DNA of 64,000 bases from Betaproteobacteria bacterium (GCA_021732605.1 JAKFUS010000010.1:1-64000); one strand, 5' to 3'. Positions 40,066 to 50,624 are shown, counted from the first letter of the stretch. Made by a program: numbers and translations. The notes: generated from the letters alone by a model not told the origin.

Positions 40066-40227
40066 GACAGCGTTTTTGATGCGCGCCGCAGGGCTGCGCG
40101 GGTATGGGTTGTTGCGGGGTTGTTACGTGAAGGTGCGATTCTAACAGTTTGTAACCATTCAAAAAATTCGGGTTTCGGCGCTGGCGTCGGTTTTTTTGCG
40201 CCGTTCATCAGGGGCTGGCGTATGGCT
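40066..40227 (-). promoter_or_regulatory. Upstream region of map
   Basis: Part of the 349-nt gap between map and rpsB. On the minus strand a TAGAAT (40136-40141) could serve as a -10 for map, with a poor T-rich -35 seventeen nt upstream. No open reading frame or RNA gene is recognised here. Confidence 0.35.
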
Positions 40228-40256
40228 TGAGAGTAAATGGCTTTGCGTGTTAAAAT
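40228..40256 (+). promoter_or_regulatory. Sigma-70-type promoter of the rpsB operon
   Basis: TTGAGA (40228-40233) and TAAAAT (40251-40256) are separated by exactly 17 nt. Transcription from about 40263 would give a leader of about 150 nt before rpsB. This is the best-formed promoter I see in the window. Confidence 0.75.
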
Positions 40257-40262
40257 AAGGAG

Positions 40263-40414
40263 TTAGCTTGGTTCTGTGGCCACATACTGTAGCTGTCATT
40301 TTATACGGCCGGAACCGGCAACAACCCCACACACCTGTCGACGTTAAGGGTGCCCGGATTTCCGGGTCGCAATGGACAGGTGGCGGACCAACCCTAACTG
40401 GAGAGAATTGCACC
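40263..40414 (+). promoter_or_regulatory. Structured rpsB mRNA leader, candidate S2 autoregulation site
   Basis: The leader can form CCCGG/CCGGG (40353-40357 with 40362-40366), enclosed by CACCTGTC/GACAGGTG (40332-40339 with 40375-40382). A second long pairing, GTTA-GGGT with ACCCTAAC (40343-40351 with 40391-40398), crosses the first and so predicts a pseudoknot or two alternative folds just before the ribosome site GGAGAG. In gammaproteobacteria, S2 represses its own operon through a structured leader; extension to this leader is inference. Confidence 0.5.
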
Positions 40415-41167
40415 ATGTCAGTCACCATGCGCGAAATGCTTGAGGCCGGCGTACATTTTGGCCATCAAACGCGGTACTGGAATCCGAAAATGGCACCGTA
40501 CATTTTCGGTCACCGCAACAAGATTCACATCGTCAACCTCGAAAAGACGATTGTCCTATACCAGGATGCACTGAAGTTCGTGCGCCAGTTGTCTTCGAAC
40601 AAGGGCAGCATCCTCTTCGTCGGCACCAAACGCCAAGCCCGCGAGATTGTGCGCGAAGAAGCCCAGCGTTGCGGCTCACCCTACGTTGACTATCGCTGGC
40701 TCGGCGGCATGCTGACCAATTACAAGACAGTCAAGGGTTCGATCCAGCGCCTGAAGGACATGCTGGCCATGCGCGAAGACGGCTCGTTCGAGAAGCTGTC
40801 GAAAAAAGAAACCCTGCAGTACGAACGTGAAATCGCCAAACTTGAGCGCAGTCTCGGCGGCATCAAGGACATGAACAGTCTGCCGGACGCGCTGTTCGTG
40901 ATCGACGTTGGCTATCAAAAGGGCGCGATTTCGGAGGCGAAAAAACTAGGCATTCCGGTGATCGGTGTGGTTGATACCAATCACTCTCCGGACGGCGTGG
41001 ATTACGTGATTCCGGGCAATGACGACTCCAACCGCGCCATCAAGCTCTACGCGCGCGGCATGGCAGACGCGGTGCTGGAAGGACGCAGCACCAGCATCCA
41101 GGAAATTGTCAAAGGCGGCTCCGACGAATTCGTTGAGGTTGAGGACGGCGAAACAGCCGCATCCTGA
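40415..41167 (+). CDS. rpsB: 30S ribosomal protein S2
   Basis: A 250-residue S2 starting [18 protein letters not shown] with a GGAGAG site 8 nt upstream. The family phrases [14 protein letters not shown] and [20 protein letters not shown] are intact, and the acidic C-terminal tail is normal. It is the first gene of rpsB-tsf-pyrH-frr, preceded by a strong promoter and a structured leader. Confidence 0.98.
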   Translation: MSVTMREMLEAGVHFGHQTRYWNPKMAPYIFGHRNKIHIVNLEKTIVLYQDALKFVRQLSSNKGSILFVGTKRQAREIVREEAQRCGSPYVDYRWLGGMLTNYKTVKGSIQRLKDMLAMREDGSFEKLSKKETLQYEREIAKLERSLGGIKDMNSLPDALFVIDVGYQKGAISEAKKLGIPVIGVVDTNHSPDGVDYVIPGNDDSNRAIKLYARGMADAVLEGRSTSIQEIVKGGSDEFVEVEDGETAAS

Positions 41168-41187
41168 TCGGGCATCACGACACACTC

Positions 41188-41212
41188 AAGGGGCGTGCAG
41201 CCCCTTTTTTTT
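41188..41212 (+). terminator. Terminator/attenuator after rpsB
   Basis: GGGGC (41190-41194) pairs with GCCCC (41200-41204) around GTGCA, followed by eight T. Its place between rpsB and tsf suggests partial termination that sets the S2 to EF-Ts ratio. Confidence 0.8.
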
Positions 41213-41240
41213 AATGATTGAAAATTCCATAAATAATGAC

Positions 41241-41274
41241 AAAAACATGCCTCTGGCGAGGCTGTCATGTTTTT
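41241..41274 (+). terminator. Second terminator-like hairpin between rpsB and tsf
   Basis: AAAAACAT (41241-41248) pairs with ATGTTTTT (41267-41274), and inside it GCCTC (41249-41253) pairs with GAGGC (41258-41262), with a 4-nt bulge. The 3' side ends in a T-run. It lies 34 nt before the tsf start and could be a further attenuator or an RNA-processing site. Confidence 0.5.
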
Positions 41275-41308
41275 GGGAAAACTCAATAGCGCAAGAGGAA
41301 TTGCAGCA

Positions 41309-42220
41309 ATGGCGGAAATAACAGCGGGCATGGTGAAGGAACTGCGTGAGAAAACCGATGCCCCGATGATGGAATGCAAGAAAGCGCTGACCGAAGCCGA
41401 AGGCGTAATGGACAAGGCCGAAGAGATCCTGCGGGTCAAACTCGGCAACAAGGCGAGCAAGGCGGCATCGCGCATTGCGGCTGAAGGCGTGGTCGCAATG
41501 CATATCGCAGCTAACGGCAAACTCGGTGCGATCATCGAGGTCAACTGCGAAACCGACTTCGTCGCGAAGAATGATGATTTCCTCGCGTTCACTGGCGCAC
41601 TGGCGCGGCTGGTGGCAGAGCAAAAACCGGCGGATGTCACGGCGCTGTCAGGCCTGCCGCTGGACGGCACGACGGTTGACGAGCGGCGCAAGGCGCTGAT
41701 CGGCAAGATCGGCGAAAACGTCAGCATCCGCCGTTTTGTGCGCATCGCTGCCGAGGGACGTCTTGCGTCCTATATTCACGGTGGCGCGAAAATTGGCGTG
41801 TTGGTGGACCTGGCCGACGGCGAGGATACGCTGGGCAAGGATATTGCGATGCATATCGCGGCGAGCAAGCCGAAGGCGCTGGATGCCTCCGGTGTGCCGG
41901 CCGAAGCCATCGAAGCCGAGCGTCGCGTGGCAACGGAGAAAGCGGCCGAAGACGCTGCCAAGTCCGGCAAGTCGATCCCGCCGGAAATCATGGCCAAACG
42001 CGTCGAGGGTTCGGTGCAGAAATTCCTCAAGGAAGTGACGCTGATGGGGCAAATATTCGTCAAGAACGACAAGCAGACCATCGAGCAGTTGCTGAAATCG
42101 GCCGATGCCAAGGTCGCCGGATTCGTGCTGTACGTGGTCGGCGAAGGCATTGAGAAGAAGAAGGACGATTTTGCAGCGGAAGTCATGGCCCAGGTCGGCC
42201 AAGCCAGGCAGCAGGCGTAA
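41309..42220 (+). CDS. tsf: Elongation factor Ts
   Basis: A 303-residue EF-Ts. The start at 41309 ([16 protein letters not shown]) has AGAGGA upstream; the open frame continues to an ATG at 41267 but that part lies in the hairpin and lacks similarity. The [15 protein letters not shown] segment and the [13 protein letters not shown] core that contacts EF-Tu are present. It promotes GDP release from EF-Tu. The C-terminal half is slightly longer than in E. coli. Confidence 0.97.
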   Translation: MAEITAGMVKELREKTDAPMMECKKALTEAEGVMDKAEEILRVKLGNKASKAASRIAAEGVVAMHIAANGKLGAIIEVNCETDFVAKNDDFLAFTGALARLVAEQKPADVTALSGLPLDGTTVDERRKALIGKIGENVSIRRFVRIAAEGRLASYIHGGAKIGVLVDLADGEDTLGKDIAMHIAASKPKALDASGVPAEAIEAERRVATEKAAEDAAKSGKSIPPEIMAKRVEGSVQKFLKEVTLMGQIFVKNDKQTIEQLLKSADAKVAGFVLYVVGEGIEKKKDDFAAEVMAQVGQARQQA

Positions 42221-42260
42221 AACTGAAAAAACATTTAATAACAATTAGTTAAATAAATAC

Positions 42261-42980
42261 ATGGCGAAAGCACCAGCCTACAAGCGGATTCTGCTGAAAC
42301 TGAGCGGGGAAGCGCTGATGGGCGATGACAGTTACGGTATCAACCGTAACACCATCGATCGCATCGTGGCCGAGGTGGCGGAAGTTTCGCGCCTCGGTGT
42401 TGAAGTCGCCGTGGTCATCGGTGGCGGCAACATTTTCCGCGGGGTCGCACCGGCGGCCTCGCACATGGATCGCGCCACCGCCGATTACATGGGCATGCTG
42501 GCGACAGTGATGAACGCCCTGGCCCTGCAGGACGCAATGCGCCATGCCGGACTGCAAAGTCGGGTGCAGTCGGCGCTGAATATTGAACAGGTGGCCGAGC
42601 CGTACATCCGCGGCAAAGCGATGCGTTACCTGGAAGAGGGCAAAATCGTCATTTTTGCTGCGGGCACGGGCAATCCGTTTTTTACTACCGATACCGCGGC
42701 GGCGCTGCGCGGCATGGAAATGAATGTCGACCTGGTGCTGAAGGCGACCAAAGTCGACGGTGTCTACACCGATGATCCGAAGACCCACCCGGATGCGATG
42801 CGTTACCAGCGGTTGTCGTTCGATGAAGCGATCATCAAGAATCTGAAGGTGATGGATGCCACCGCGCTGACACTTTGCCGTGACCAGAAGCTTCCAATCA
42901 ATGTATTCAGCATTTTCAAGCCGCAGGCGCTGAAACGGGTTGTCATGGGGGAAGACGAAGGAACGATGGTGCACGTTTGA
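42261..42980 (+). CDS. pyrH: UMP kinase
   Basis: A 239-residue amino-acid-kinase-family UMP kinase, with [14 protein letters not shown] at the N-terminus, IGGGNIFRG (about 54-62), [14 protein letters not shown] and [12 protein letters not shown]. It phosphorylates UMP to UDP and is usually a hexamer activated by GTP. It lies 40 AT-rich nt after tsf and 12 nt before frr. Confidence 0.97.
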   Translation: MAKAPAYKRILLKLSGEALMGDDSYGINRNTIDRIVAEVAEVSRLGVEVAVVIGGGNIFRGVAPAASHMDRATADYMGMLATVMNALALQDAMRHAGLQSRVQSALNIEQVAEPYIRGKAMRYLEEGKIVIFAAGTGNPFFTTDTAAALRGMEMNVDLVLKATKVDGVYTDDPKTHPDAMRYQRLSFDEAIIKNLKVMDATALTLCRDQKLPINVFSIFKPQALKRVVMGEDEGTMVHV

Positions 42981-42992
42981 CTGGAGGTTGCC

Positions 42993-43550
42993 ATGATTGC
43001 TGATGTGAAAAAGAATGCCGAACTGAAAATGAAAAAGTCGGTGGAGTCGCTGAAGCTGGATCTCAGCAAGATTCGCACTGGCCGCGCACACACCGGTTTA
43101 CTGGATCATGTCATGGTCGATTATTACGGTACGCCGACGCCTCTGCCGCAGGTCGCCAACGTCACTCTGGTGGATGGCCGCACAATCGGTGTCAGCCCGT
43201 GGGAGAAAAAAATGGTGCAGGCTGTGGAGAAGGCGATCCGTGATGCCGATCTCGGGCTCAACCCGGCAACCCAGGGTGACCTGGTGCGGGTGCCGATGCC
43301 GGCACTGACCGAAGAACGCCGCCGTGACCTGATCAAGGTGGTGAAGCAGGAAGGTGAAAACGCGAAAATCGCCGTTCGCAATGTGCGGCGTGACGCGAAT
43401 ACCCATCTCAAGGATTTGCTGAAAAAGAAGGAAGTAGCCGAGGACGAGGAGCGTCGGGCGCAGGACGATATCCAGAAGCTGACGGATCGTTCCATCGCGG
43501 AAATCGACAAGGCACTCGAGGTCAAGGAAACCGACCTCATGGCGATCTGA
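42993..43550 (+). CDS. frr: Ribosome recycling factor
   Basis: A 185-residue RRF with the two-domain pattern: the helical arm contains [15 protein letters not shown] and the small beta domain [16 protein letters not shown]. The return helix has [36 protein letters not shown]. It splits post-termination ribosomes with EF-G. An AGG ribosome site precedes the ATG, and the next gene follows after 9 nt. Confidence 0.97.
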   Translation: MIADVKKNAELKMKKSVESLKLDLSKIRTGRAHTGLLDHVMVDYYGTPTPLPQVANVTLVDGRTIGVSPWEKKMVQAVEKAIRDADLGLNPATQGDLVRVPMPALTEERRRDLIKVVKQEGENAKIAVRNVRRDANTHLKDLLKKKEVAEDEERRAQDDIQKLTDRSIAEIDKALEVKETDLMAI

Positions 43551-43559
43551 CCTGCGCGC

Positions 43560-44318
43560 GTGACCAGTTCGACGCAGGGGATACCTGGGGTCGGTGCCGT
43601 TCCGCGGCATGTGGCCATCATCATGGATGGCAACGGCCGCTGGGCGAAGCACCGTTTTCTGCCGCGGGTGGCCGGACACCGCAAGGGCGTGGAGTCTGTG
43701 CGCAGCACGGTGCAGGGTTGCGCCGAGCGTGGCGTCGAGGCGCTGACGCTGTTTGCCTTTAGCAGCGAAAACTGGCGCCGGCCTGCAGAAGAAGTTTCAT
43801 TGCTGATGCAATTGTTCGTCAGTGCGCTGCAACAGGAAGTCGAGCGTCTGCACCAGAACGGAATACGTTTTCGTGTGATCGGTGACCTGTCACGGTTTGA
43901 TCCTACGCTGGTTGAATTGATCGCCAATGCGCAACGGCGCACTGCCGGCAATTCCGGATTGGCATTGACCGTGGCCGCAAACTACGGTGGCCGCTGGGAC
44001 ATCATGCAAGCCGTCAATCGCTTGCGGGCTGAACACGGCTCCGGCCTTGAATCGTGGACCGAAGCTCAGTTGCAGGCGTATTTGGCTTTGAGTGATCTGC
44101 CCGAACCCGACCTGTTCATCCGCACCGGTGGCGAACAGCGGGTCAGCAATTTCCTGCTTTGGCAACTGGCCTATACCGAATTTTATTTCACCGACACTTT
44201 ATGGCCGGATTTTGACGCGCATGCGCTTGATCTGGCCATCTCGTCCTACCGGCAGCGTGAGCGCCGCTTCGGCCGCACCAGCGAGCAGGTTGTCGCTAGT
44301 CAAGACTCTCGCAGCTGA
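43560..44318 (+). CDS. uppS: Undecaprenyl diphosphate synthase
   Basis: A 252-residue cis-prenyltransferase starting at GTG. It has [14 protein letters not shown] with Asp23, RxxGH (VAGHRKG), the [11 protein letters not shown] substrate loop and [25 protein letters not shown] with the basic pocket. It makes the C55 carrier lipid for peptidoglycan and O-antigen. The next gene, cdsA, also serves membrane lipid synthesis. Confidence 0.96.
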   Translation: MTSSTQGIPGVGAVPRHVAIIMDGNGRWAKHRFLPRVAGHRKGVESVRSTVQGCAERGVEALTLFAFSSENWRRPAEEVSLLMQLFVSALQQEVERLHQNGIRFRVIGDLSRFDPTLVELIANAQRRTAGNSGLALTVAANYGGRWDIMQAVNRLRAEHGSGLESWTEAQLQAYLALSDLPEPDLFIRTGGEQRVSNFLLWQLAYTEFYFTDTLWPDFDAHALDLAISSYRQRERRFGRTSEQVVASQDSRS

Positions 44319-44347
44319 AACCAGTTCCGGTTATCGCCGCTAACTCC

Positions 44348-45163
44348 ATGCTCCGCACCAGAGTGCTTACCGCTGCCGTCCTGTTGTCGCTGTTTCTCGG
44401 TGGCATGTTTTTCCTGACGACAGGCTGGTGGGCTGCGTTGCTGCTGCCATTGCTGCTCGCCGGGGCCCGAGAGTGGGCTGCGCTAGTCGGTTTTGCACGG
44501 CCCGGGCAATGGGGGTTTTGCCTTCTTGTGATGGTGACCGGCGTAATGGTATTGCTCGGTGTGCATTATTTCAGCTTTGTCGTCATTGAGCAGGCGGCGT
44601 ATTGGATGTCCGTGGGGTTCTGGTTGGTGTGCGCGCCGCTATGGCTGCGCTTCGGTTGGCGCGTGCGTCATCCTGTGCTGTTGATATTGACCGGATGGTT
44701 GTTGATCGTGCCGACCTGGCTGGCACTGGTGCGGATGCAGGCGTCGCCCTGGATATTGCTGGCGGTGCTTGGCGTGGTGTGGATCGCGGACTGCGCGGCT
44801 TATTTTGCTGGCCGGACTTGGGGTCGCCGCAAACTTGCACCCTTGGTCAGCCCCGGAAAAACCTGGGAGGGCGTCGCCGGCGCTGCGTTTGCAGTCGCGG
44901 TGTATTATGCCTTCGTATGGCATTTTGGATTTCGCGGTGTGACGTTCGAGATTGGAGTGGCTGCAGCCTTGCTGGTAGCCTGCCTGCTGCCGTTGAGCAT
45001 ACTTGGCGACCTGTTCGAGTCCTGGATCAAGCGCCAGGCGGGAGTCAAGGACAGCGGAACACTGTTGCCCGGACATGGCGGCGTACTCGATCGCATCGAC
45101 GCACTGACCTCGACCCTGCCGCTTGCGGCGCTGGTGGTGCCGTGGTTAATGCATCGCGCTTAA
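44348..45163 (+). CDS. cdsA: Phosphatidate cytidylyltransferase
   Basis: A 271-residue polytopic membrane enzyme with about eight hydrophobic segments. The CdsA signature near the C-terminus reads [21 protein letters not shown], followed by [15 protein letters not shown] with the metal-binding Asp. It makes CDP-diacylglycerol from phosphatidic acid and CTP. It starts 29 nt after uppS and ends 4 nt before dxr. Confidence 0.94.
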   Translation: MLRTRVLTAAVLLSLFLGGMFFLTTGWWAALLLPLLLAGAREWAALVGFARPGQWGFCLLVMVTGVMVLLGVHYFSFVVIEQAAYWMSVGFWLVCAPLWLRFGWRVRHPVLLILTGWLLIVPTWLALVRMQASPWILLAVLGVVWIADCAAYFAGRTWGRRKLAPLVSPGKTWEGVAGAAFAVAVYYAFVWHFGFRGVTFEIGVAAALLVACLLPLSILGDLFESWIKRQAGVKDSGTLLPGHGGVLDRIDALTSTLPLAALVVPWLMHRA

Positions 45164-45167
45164 AGAC

Positions 45168-46370
45168 ATGCAACATCTGACCATACTGGGGTCTACCGGC
45201 AGTGTTGGCGTCAGCACGCTGGATGTGGTTGCGCGCAATCGCGAGCGGTTCACGGTGACTGCACTTGCAGCGCGCTCACAAGACGAGTTGTTGTTGGAAC
45301 AATGCCGATGTTTTGCGCCGAAATATGCCGTACTGCTGGATGCTGCCGCAGCCGAGCGTTTGCAAAATCGTCTGCAAATGGCGGGCCTGTCTACCGAAGT
45401 GCTGTGTGGTGCATCCGAACTGGAACGTGTTGCTGCGCTTCCCGAGGTCACCACCGTGGTTGCGGCCATCGTCGGCATTGCAGGACTTCGGCCCACATTG
45501 GCCGCGGCTCGATCTGGCAAAAAAATCCTGTTGGCGAACAAGGAGTCTTTGGTCACGGCGGGTGCGCTGTTCATGTCCGCAGTGCGCGAGTGCGGTGCGG
45601 AGCTTCTGCCGATCGACAGCGAACACAACGCAATATTCCAGGCTTTGCCCCCGCCTCACGGTGCATCACTTTCAGATCGCGGCGTTAGACGCATTCTGCT
45701 CACCGCATCCGGCGGACCGTTCCGTACATTGTCCGCTGAACAGCTGGCACGGGTTACGCCGGAAGAGGCGGTTGCGCATCCGAACTGGATTATGGGACGC
45801 AAGATATCGGTTGATTCGGCAACCATGATGAACAAAGGTTTGGAAGTCATCGAAGCGCATTGGTTGTTTAGCGCGCCGTCGGAGATGATCGAGGTGGTAA
45901 TTCATCCGCAGAGTGTGGTCCATTCACTGGTTGAATATTGCGACGGCTCGGTAATCGCACAGTTGGGCAATCCGGACATGCGTACGCCGATCGCCCATGC
46001 GTTGGGGTACCCCGAGCGCATATCATCTGGCGCAGATTTTCTGGATTTGGCGCGGACCGGAAACTTGGGTTTCGAATCGCCGGATTTTGTGCGGTTTCCA
46101 TGCCTGCGTATCGCCTATGAAGCGTTGCGTGCGGGTAGCGCGGCAGTAATCGCTTTAAATGCGGCCAACGAAATTGCTGTTGCTGAATTTCTGGATCGCC
46201 GCATCGGATTCACCGACATCCCGGTGTTGATCGAACAGGTTATGGCGCTGACGTCGGCGCAAAGTATCATGGCCATTGATGATGTGGAGCGCATTGATCG
46301 CAAGGCGCGGGCTGATGCGCTGGCCATCTGCGCCAGACTTGGCGCACCTCGCGCCGCAAGCGGAGGATGA
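45168..46370 (+). CDS. dxr: 1-deoxy-D-xylulose 5-phosphate reductoisomerase
   Basis: A 400-residue enzyme of the MEP isoprenoid pathway. It has the NADPH loop LGSTGSVG (7-14), the LLANKESLV segment, the metal site PIDSEHNAI with Asp and Glu, the flexible loop [23 protein letters not shown] and the C-terminal [13 protein letters not shown]. It makes 2-C-methylerythritol 4-phosphate, whose product feeds UppS. Confidence 0.97.
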   Translation: MQHLTILGSTGSVGVSTLDVVARNRERFTVTALAARSQDELLLEQCRCFAPKYAVLLDAAAAERLQNRLQMAGLSTEVLCGASELERVAALPEVTTVVAAIVGIAGLRPTLAAARSGKKILLANKESLVTAGALFMSAVRECGAELLPIDSEHNAIFQALPPPHGASLSDRGVRRILLTASGGPFRTLSAEQLARVTPEEAVAHPNWIMGRKISVDSATMMNKGLEVIEAHWLFSAPSEMIEVVIHPQSVVHSLVEYCDGSVIAQLGNPDMRTPIAHALGYPERISSGADFLDLARTGNLGFESPDFVRFPCLRIAYEALRAGSAAVIALNAANEIAVAEFLDRRIGFTDIPVLIEQVMALTSAQSIMAIDDVERIDRKARADALAICARLGAPRAASGG

Positions 46371-46377
46371 ATAGAAC

Positions 46378-47742
46378 ATGAGTATGATGCTGACAGTAAT
46401 TGCTTTCATTGTGGCGATCAGCGTGCTGGTCGTCGTGCACGAGTACGGACATTATTGGGTTGCCCGTCGTTGCAACGTCAAAGTGTTGCGCTTCTCGGTG
46501 GGATTCGGCAAACCGATCTGGTCGAAGACCATCGGGCCCGACGCCACGCAGTGGGTGCTTGCCGCAGTGCCGCTGGGCGGTTACGTGAAAATGCTGGACG
46601 AACGCGAGGGCGACGTTGCACCGCATGAATTGCATCGCGCCTTCAACCGCAAATCTGTGTGGCAGCGGTTCGCTATTGTGCTTGCGGGGCCTGTGGCGAA
46701 CTTCCTCGCAGCCATTGCGCTGTACTGGGTCCTGTTTGTTCATGGCATACCCGGGTTGATACCGGTGGTCGGTGAGCCCCCGGCAGGCAGCACGGCGGAG
46801 CGTGCCGGTTTTGTCGCCGGTGATACGGTGCTGGGTGTCAGCGGCACCGCTGTGCGCTCGTGGCAGGATTTCCGCTGGGTCGTGCTGCAGCGCGCCTTGG
46901 ACAAAAGTCCGGTCACTGTTGAACTGAAAACCGCGCAGGGTGTTATTGCCAATCGGGAGCTGCGTTTTGACGAGCTGGCGCCCGAAGATCTCGAAAAAGA
47001 TGTGCTAGCTGCACTTGGTCTGTCCCGGCAAAGACTGATATTGCCGGCCGTCATTGGAGAGTTGACTGGTAGCGGCGCGGCGACGCGCGCTGGTCTGCGT
47101 TCCGGAGACAGGGTGCTGGCCGTTAATGGCAAGTCTGTTGAAAACTGGGATGCACTGGTCAAAGACGTGCGTGCAGCTCCCGGTAAAGCATTGCAACTCC
47201 GTGTACAGCGCGGAGAGGTCGAAATGCCCGTGGCTGTGACTCCCGACGTTGTCGACGAACGCGGCGTCCGTTTTGGCCGCATCGGCGCATCGCCGAAGAT
47301 GGATCCTGCGTCGATGCAGGGTATGCTCGCCAATGTCAGTTATGGTCCGGTCGAAAGCCTGGGCAAAGCCGTCGCCAAAACGTGGGAGACGGCGCTGTTC
47401 AGCCTGCGCATGCTCGGCAAAATGGTGGTGGGCGAAGTTTCACTGAAAAACCTGAGCGGTCCGATCACCATTGCCGATTATGCCGGCCAATCGGCGCAGA
47501 ACGGCTGGATATCCTACCTGTTGTTTTTGAGTCTCATCAGTATCAGCCTTGGCGTGCTCAATCTGCTGCCCGTGCCGTTATTGGACGGGGGGCACTTGAT
47601 GTATTATTCGATCGAGATTCTTACCGGGAAACCGGTTCCGGAAAAAGTCATGGAAGCCGGACAGCATGTTGGCATGACCGTATTGTTTATGCTGATGGCT
47701 TTCGCCTTGTTCAACGATATCACTCGCCTGATCGGCAGCTAA
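46378..47742 (+). CDS. rseP: Site-2 intramembrane zinc protease RseP
   Basis: A 454-residue membrane protease. It has the zinc motif HEYGH (21-25) in the first helix, two PDZ domains (about 115-200 and 205-290), and the third zinc ligand in LLPVPLLDGGHLMYY (about 396-410). In E. coli it cleaves RseA after DegS to release sigma E. It starts 7 nt after dxr and precedes bamA, a classical envelope-stress context. Confidence 0.95.
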   Translation: MSMMLTVIAFIVAISVLVVVHEYGHYWVARRCNVKVLRFSVGFGKPIWSKTIGPDATQWVLAAVPLGGYVKMLDEREGDVAPHELHRAFNRKSVWQRFAIVLAGPVANFLAAIALYWVLFVHGIPGLIPVVGEPPAGSTAERAGFVAGDTVLGVSGTAVRSWQDFRWVVLQRALDKSPVTVELKTAQGVIANRELRFDELAPEDLEKDVLAALGLSRQRLILPAVIGELTGSGAATRAGLRSGDRVLAVNGKSVENWDALVKDVRAAPGKALQLRVQRGEVEMPVAVTPDVVDERGVRFGRIGASPKMDPASMQGMLANVSYGPVESLGKAVAKTWETALFSLRMLGKMVVGEVSLKNLSGPITIADYAGQSAQNGWISYLLFLSLISISLGVLNLLPVPLLDGGHLMYYSIEILTGKPVPEKVMEAGQHVGMTVLFMLMAFALFNDITRLIGS

Positions 47743-47747
47743 TAAAT

Positions 47748-50015
47748 ATGGCATTTTTACGTGGGTTGTTTGCTGCGCTGGTATTTTTTTGTTTGCCGGC
47801 CCTGGCCATCGAACCGTTCGTCATCAAGGATATCCGGGTCGAAGGCATCCAGCGGATTGAAGCGGGGACAGTGTTCAGCTATCTGCCGGTTAAGGTCGGC
47901 GACACCATGACTGACGACAAGGCTTCGCAGGCGATCAGGGCCTTGTTCGGCACCGGTTTTTTCAAAGATGTATCGATTGAAATCGATGGCGGCGTGCTGG
48001 TGGTCGCGGTGCAGGAGCGGCCGTCGATAGCCCAGGTCGAGTTCATCGGCACCAAGGAATTCGAAAAAGACCAGTTGCTCAAAAGTCTGAGGCAGATCGG
48101 CATCAGCGACGGACGGATTTTCGACCGCTCGCAGCTGGATCGTGCCGAGCAGGAATTGAAGCGGCAGTACTTAAGCCGAGGCCGTTATGCCGTCACGGTA
48201 ACAACCACGGTGACTCCGCTTGAACGGAACCGGGTCTCGATCAATTTCGCCGTGGATGAAGGCGATGTGGCCAGGATTCAGCAAATCAGCATCATCGGCG
48301 CCAAAGCATTTCGCGAGAAAAACCTGATCGACCTCTTTATATTGCGTACGCCGGGCTGGTTAACCTGGTGGAGTAAACACGATCAGTATTCGCGCCAGAA
48401 ACTGTCTGCCGACCTCGAAGTTCTCCGTTCGCATTATCTGGATCGGGGATACCTCGAATTCAACATTGATTCAACACAGGTGACGATATCACCCGACAAA
48501 AAGGATATTTTCATCAGCATCAGTCTGACCGAGGGACCCAAGTACACGGTGTCCGATGTCAAAGTCGCTGGTGAGCTGTTGTTGCCCGAAGCCGAAATAC
48601 TCAAGCTGATCACCGTCAAGCCCGGTGAAGTGTTCTCTCGGGCCAGGATTTCGGAATCGACGAAAAACATCAGTGAGCGGCTGGGTAATGACGGTTATGC
48701 CTTCGCCAACGTCAATGCGGCGCCGGAGCTCGACAAAGTCAAAAACCAGGCAGCCTTCACGTTTTTTATTGACCCGGGCCGGCGTGTGTATGTGCGACGG
48801 ATCAATGTTGCAGGCAACGCGCGCACTCGAGACGAGGTAATCCGGCGCGAGATGCGGCAGTTGGAGGGGGGATGGTATTCCGGAGACAGGATCAACCTGT
48901 CGCGCAGCCGCGTCGATAAGCTGGGTTATTTTACCGAGGTCAATGTCGAAACTCCGTCGGTTACGGGCACTACGGACCAGATCGACGTCAATATTTCGGT
49001 GATCGAAAAACCAACCGGCAATATCCTGCTCGGCGCCGGCTTTGGCAGCGGCGAGGGTGTGACGCTGTCGGGATCAGTTGCCCAGCAGAACATTTTCGGC
49101 TCGGGCAAATTTGTCGCGGTACAAGTCAATACGAGCAGGATCAATACGACGTACGGGCTTTCCTATACCGATCCTTACTTTACGGTCGATGGCATTAGCC
49201 AGGGTTTTGATGTTTATTCACGCGAAGTTGATGCCACGCGAGCGGGCATCGGGCGCTATGTGACCAAAACCTTGGGCGGGGGGGTTCGTTTCGGAGTACC
49301 GGTTACAGAGCGCGACACGATTACTTATGGACTTGCCTACGAGAGCACGGATATCACCACGTTCGCGGATAGTCCCTTGTTTTTTAGGGATTATGTGACC
49401 ACTTTCGGCAATCAGAACGATGCCATTATTGCTACCGCGGGCTGGGTGCGTGACGGACGTGACAGCCTGATTTATCCGACTAAAGGCACCCTGCAGCGGG
49501 CCTTTGGCGAAATCGGATTGCCGGGAGGCTCTCTCAAATATTACAAGGCCAATTACCAGTACCAGCGCTATTTCCCGCTGACCCGGGATTACACCCTGTT
49601 GCTGAATGGCGAGGCTGGCTATGGCGATGGATCCGAAAATACGCCGCTGCCGTTTTTCAAGAACTTTTTTGCGGGCGGTGTAAACTCCGTCCGTGGTTAC
49701 CGGAATGCGACCCTGGGGCCCAAAGATTCTAATGGCGATTCTAGGGGTGGCAGCCACCGGTTGGTCGGTAACGCTGAATTCTTATTTCCGTTCCCGGGAT
49801 TGAAGAATGACAAATCGGTCCGGCTGAGCGGGTTTTTCGATGCGGGTATGATCGCCGACAAGTACGAAACCGATGCTTTCCGCTATTCCACTGGTCTGGC
49901 GGTGTTCTGGTCGTCGCCTTTCGGTCCTTTAAAGATCAGCGTGGCGGCCCCGCTTAATTCCGAGGTTGGCGACAAGAAGCAGGCATTTCAGTTTACGTTT
50001 GGCGGCGCGTTTTGA
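47748..50015 (+). CDS. bamA: Outer membrane protein assembly factor BamA
   Basis: A 755-residue Omp85 protein. The start at 47748 is followed by a signal peptide (core AALVFFCLPALA); the open frame upstream from 47382 is a shadow of rseP. Five POTRA domains occupy about 20-420 and a 16-strand barrel follows, with the VRGY loop motif (SVRGYRN) and the C-terminal signature ending in FQFTFGGAF with terminal Phe. It folds outer-membrane proteins and is essential. Confidence 0.96.
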   Translation: MAFLRGLFAALVFFCLPALAIEPFVIKDIRVEGIQRIEAGTVFSYLPVKVGDTMTDDKASQAIRALFGTGFFKDVSIEIDGGVLVVAVQERPSIAQVEFIGTKEFEKDQLLKSLRQIGISDGRIFDRSQLDRAEQELKRQYLSRGRYAVTVTTTVTPLERNRVSINFAVDEGDVARIQQISIIGAKAFREKNLIDLFILRTPGWLTWWSKHDQYSRQKLSADLEVLRSHYLDRGYLEFNIDSTQVTISPDKKDIFISISLTEGPKYTVSDVKVAGELLLPEAEILKLITVKPGEVFSRARISESTKNISERLGNDGYAFANVNAAPELDKVKNQAAFTFFIDPGRRVYVRRINVAGNARTRDEVIRREMRQLEGGWYSGDRINLSRSRVDKLGYFTEVNVETPSVTGTTDQIDVNISVIEKPTGNILLGAGFGSGEGVTLSGSVAQQNIFGSGKFVAVQVNTSRINTTYGLSYTDPYFTVDGISQGFDVYSREVDATRAGIGRYVTKTLGGGVRFGVPVTERDTITYGLAYESTDITTFADSPLFFRDYVTTFGNQNDAIIATAGWVRDGRDSLIYPTKGTLQRAFGEIGLPGGSLKYYKANYQYQRYFPLTRDYTLLLNGEAGYGDGSENTPLPFFKNFFAGGVNSVRGYRNATLGPKDSNGDSRGGSHRLVGNAEFLFPFPGLKNDKSVRLSGFFDAGMIADKYETDAFRYSTGLAVFWSSPFGPLKISVAAPLNSEVGDKKQAFQFTFGGAF

Positions 50016-50062
50016 TACCTGTAATGGCCAGTTAGCGTGCCAAAGAATGATTGAAGGAGAGT

Positions 50063-50569
50063 ATGTTGAAAAGATTGTTTCTGGCATTGGCATTAATGGG
50101 CATGGCGTGCGGCGGTTTCTCGGCGTTTGCGGCCGAACTGAAAATCGGGTTCATTGACGCCGAGCGCATCAACAAGGAAAGTGCGCCTGCGGAACGCGCC
50201 AGCAAGCAGCTGGAAAAGGAATTTGCGCCTCGGGCGCAGGAAATGCAGCGGCGGGAAGCGCAGATCAAGACGCTGCAGGGGCAGCTGGAAAAAGACGCTC
50301 TGACGATGGGCGAAAGCGACCGTCGCACCAAGGAGCAGGAGCTGGGACGGCTGAATCTCGATTTCCAGCGCATGCAGCGTGAATATCGTGAAGACCTGAA
50401 CCTGCGCCGCAATCAGGAACTGGGCGCCCTGTTTGAGCGGGCGAACCGTGTCATTCGGCAGATTGCTGAAGCGGAGAAATACGACATCATTCTTCAGGAA
50501 GCCGTGTACCGTAATCCCAAGATCGACATTACCGACAAGGTGCTGAAGGCGCTGGCCGACGGCAAATAG
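50063..50569 (+). CDS. skp: Periplasmic chaperone Skp (OmpH family)
   Basis: A 168-residue exported protein starting at the ATG at 50063, with AAGGAGA upstream and a signal peptide ending SAFAA. The mature part is a long charged coiled coil (about 50-120), flanked by KIGFIDAERI and the strand EKYDIILQEAVYRNP, the trimer-forming body of Skp. It holds unfolded outer-membrane proteins for BamA, the gene before it. Confidence 0.93.
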   Translation: MLKRLFLALALMGMACGGFSAFAAELKIGFIDAERINKESAPAERASKQLEKEFAPRAQEMQRREAQIKTLQGQLEKDALTMGESDRRTKEQELGRLNLDFQRMQREYREDLNLRRNQELGALFERANRVIRQIAEAEKYDIILQEAVYRNPKIDITDKVLKALADGK

Positions 50570-50624
50570 CCGTGTCCTGCATGGCTCCTCGGCGCCGTCA
50601 ATCCGACACTGTTTCGTTCGCCCG

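Noticed and set aside
47382-47747. N-terminal extension of the bamA frame by 122 codons
   Set aside because: It lies inside rseP in another frame and lacks similarity; the ATG at 47748 gives a proper signal peptide.
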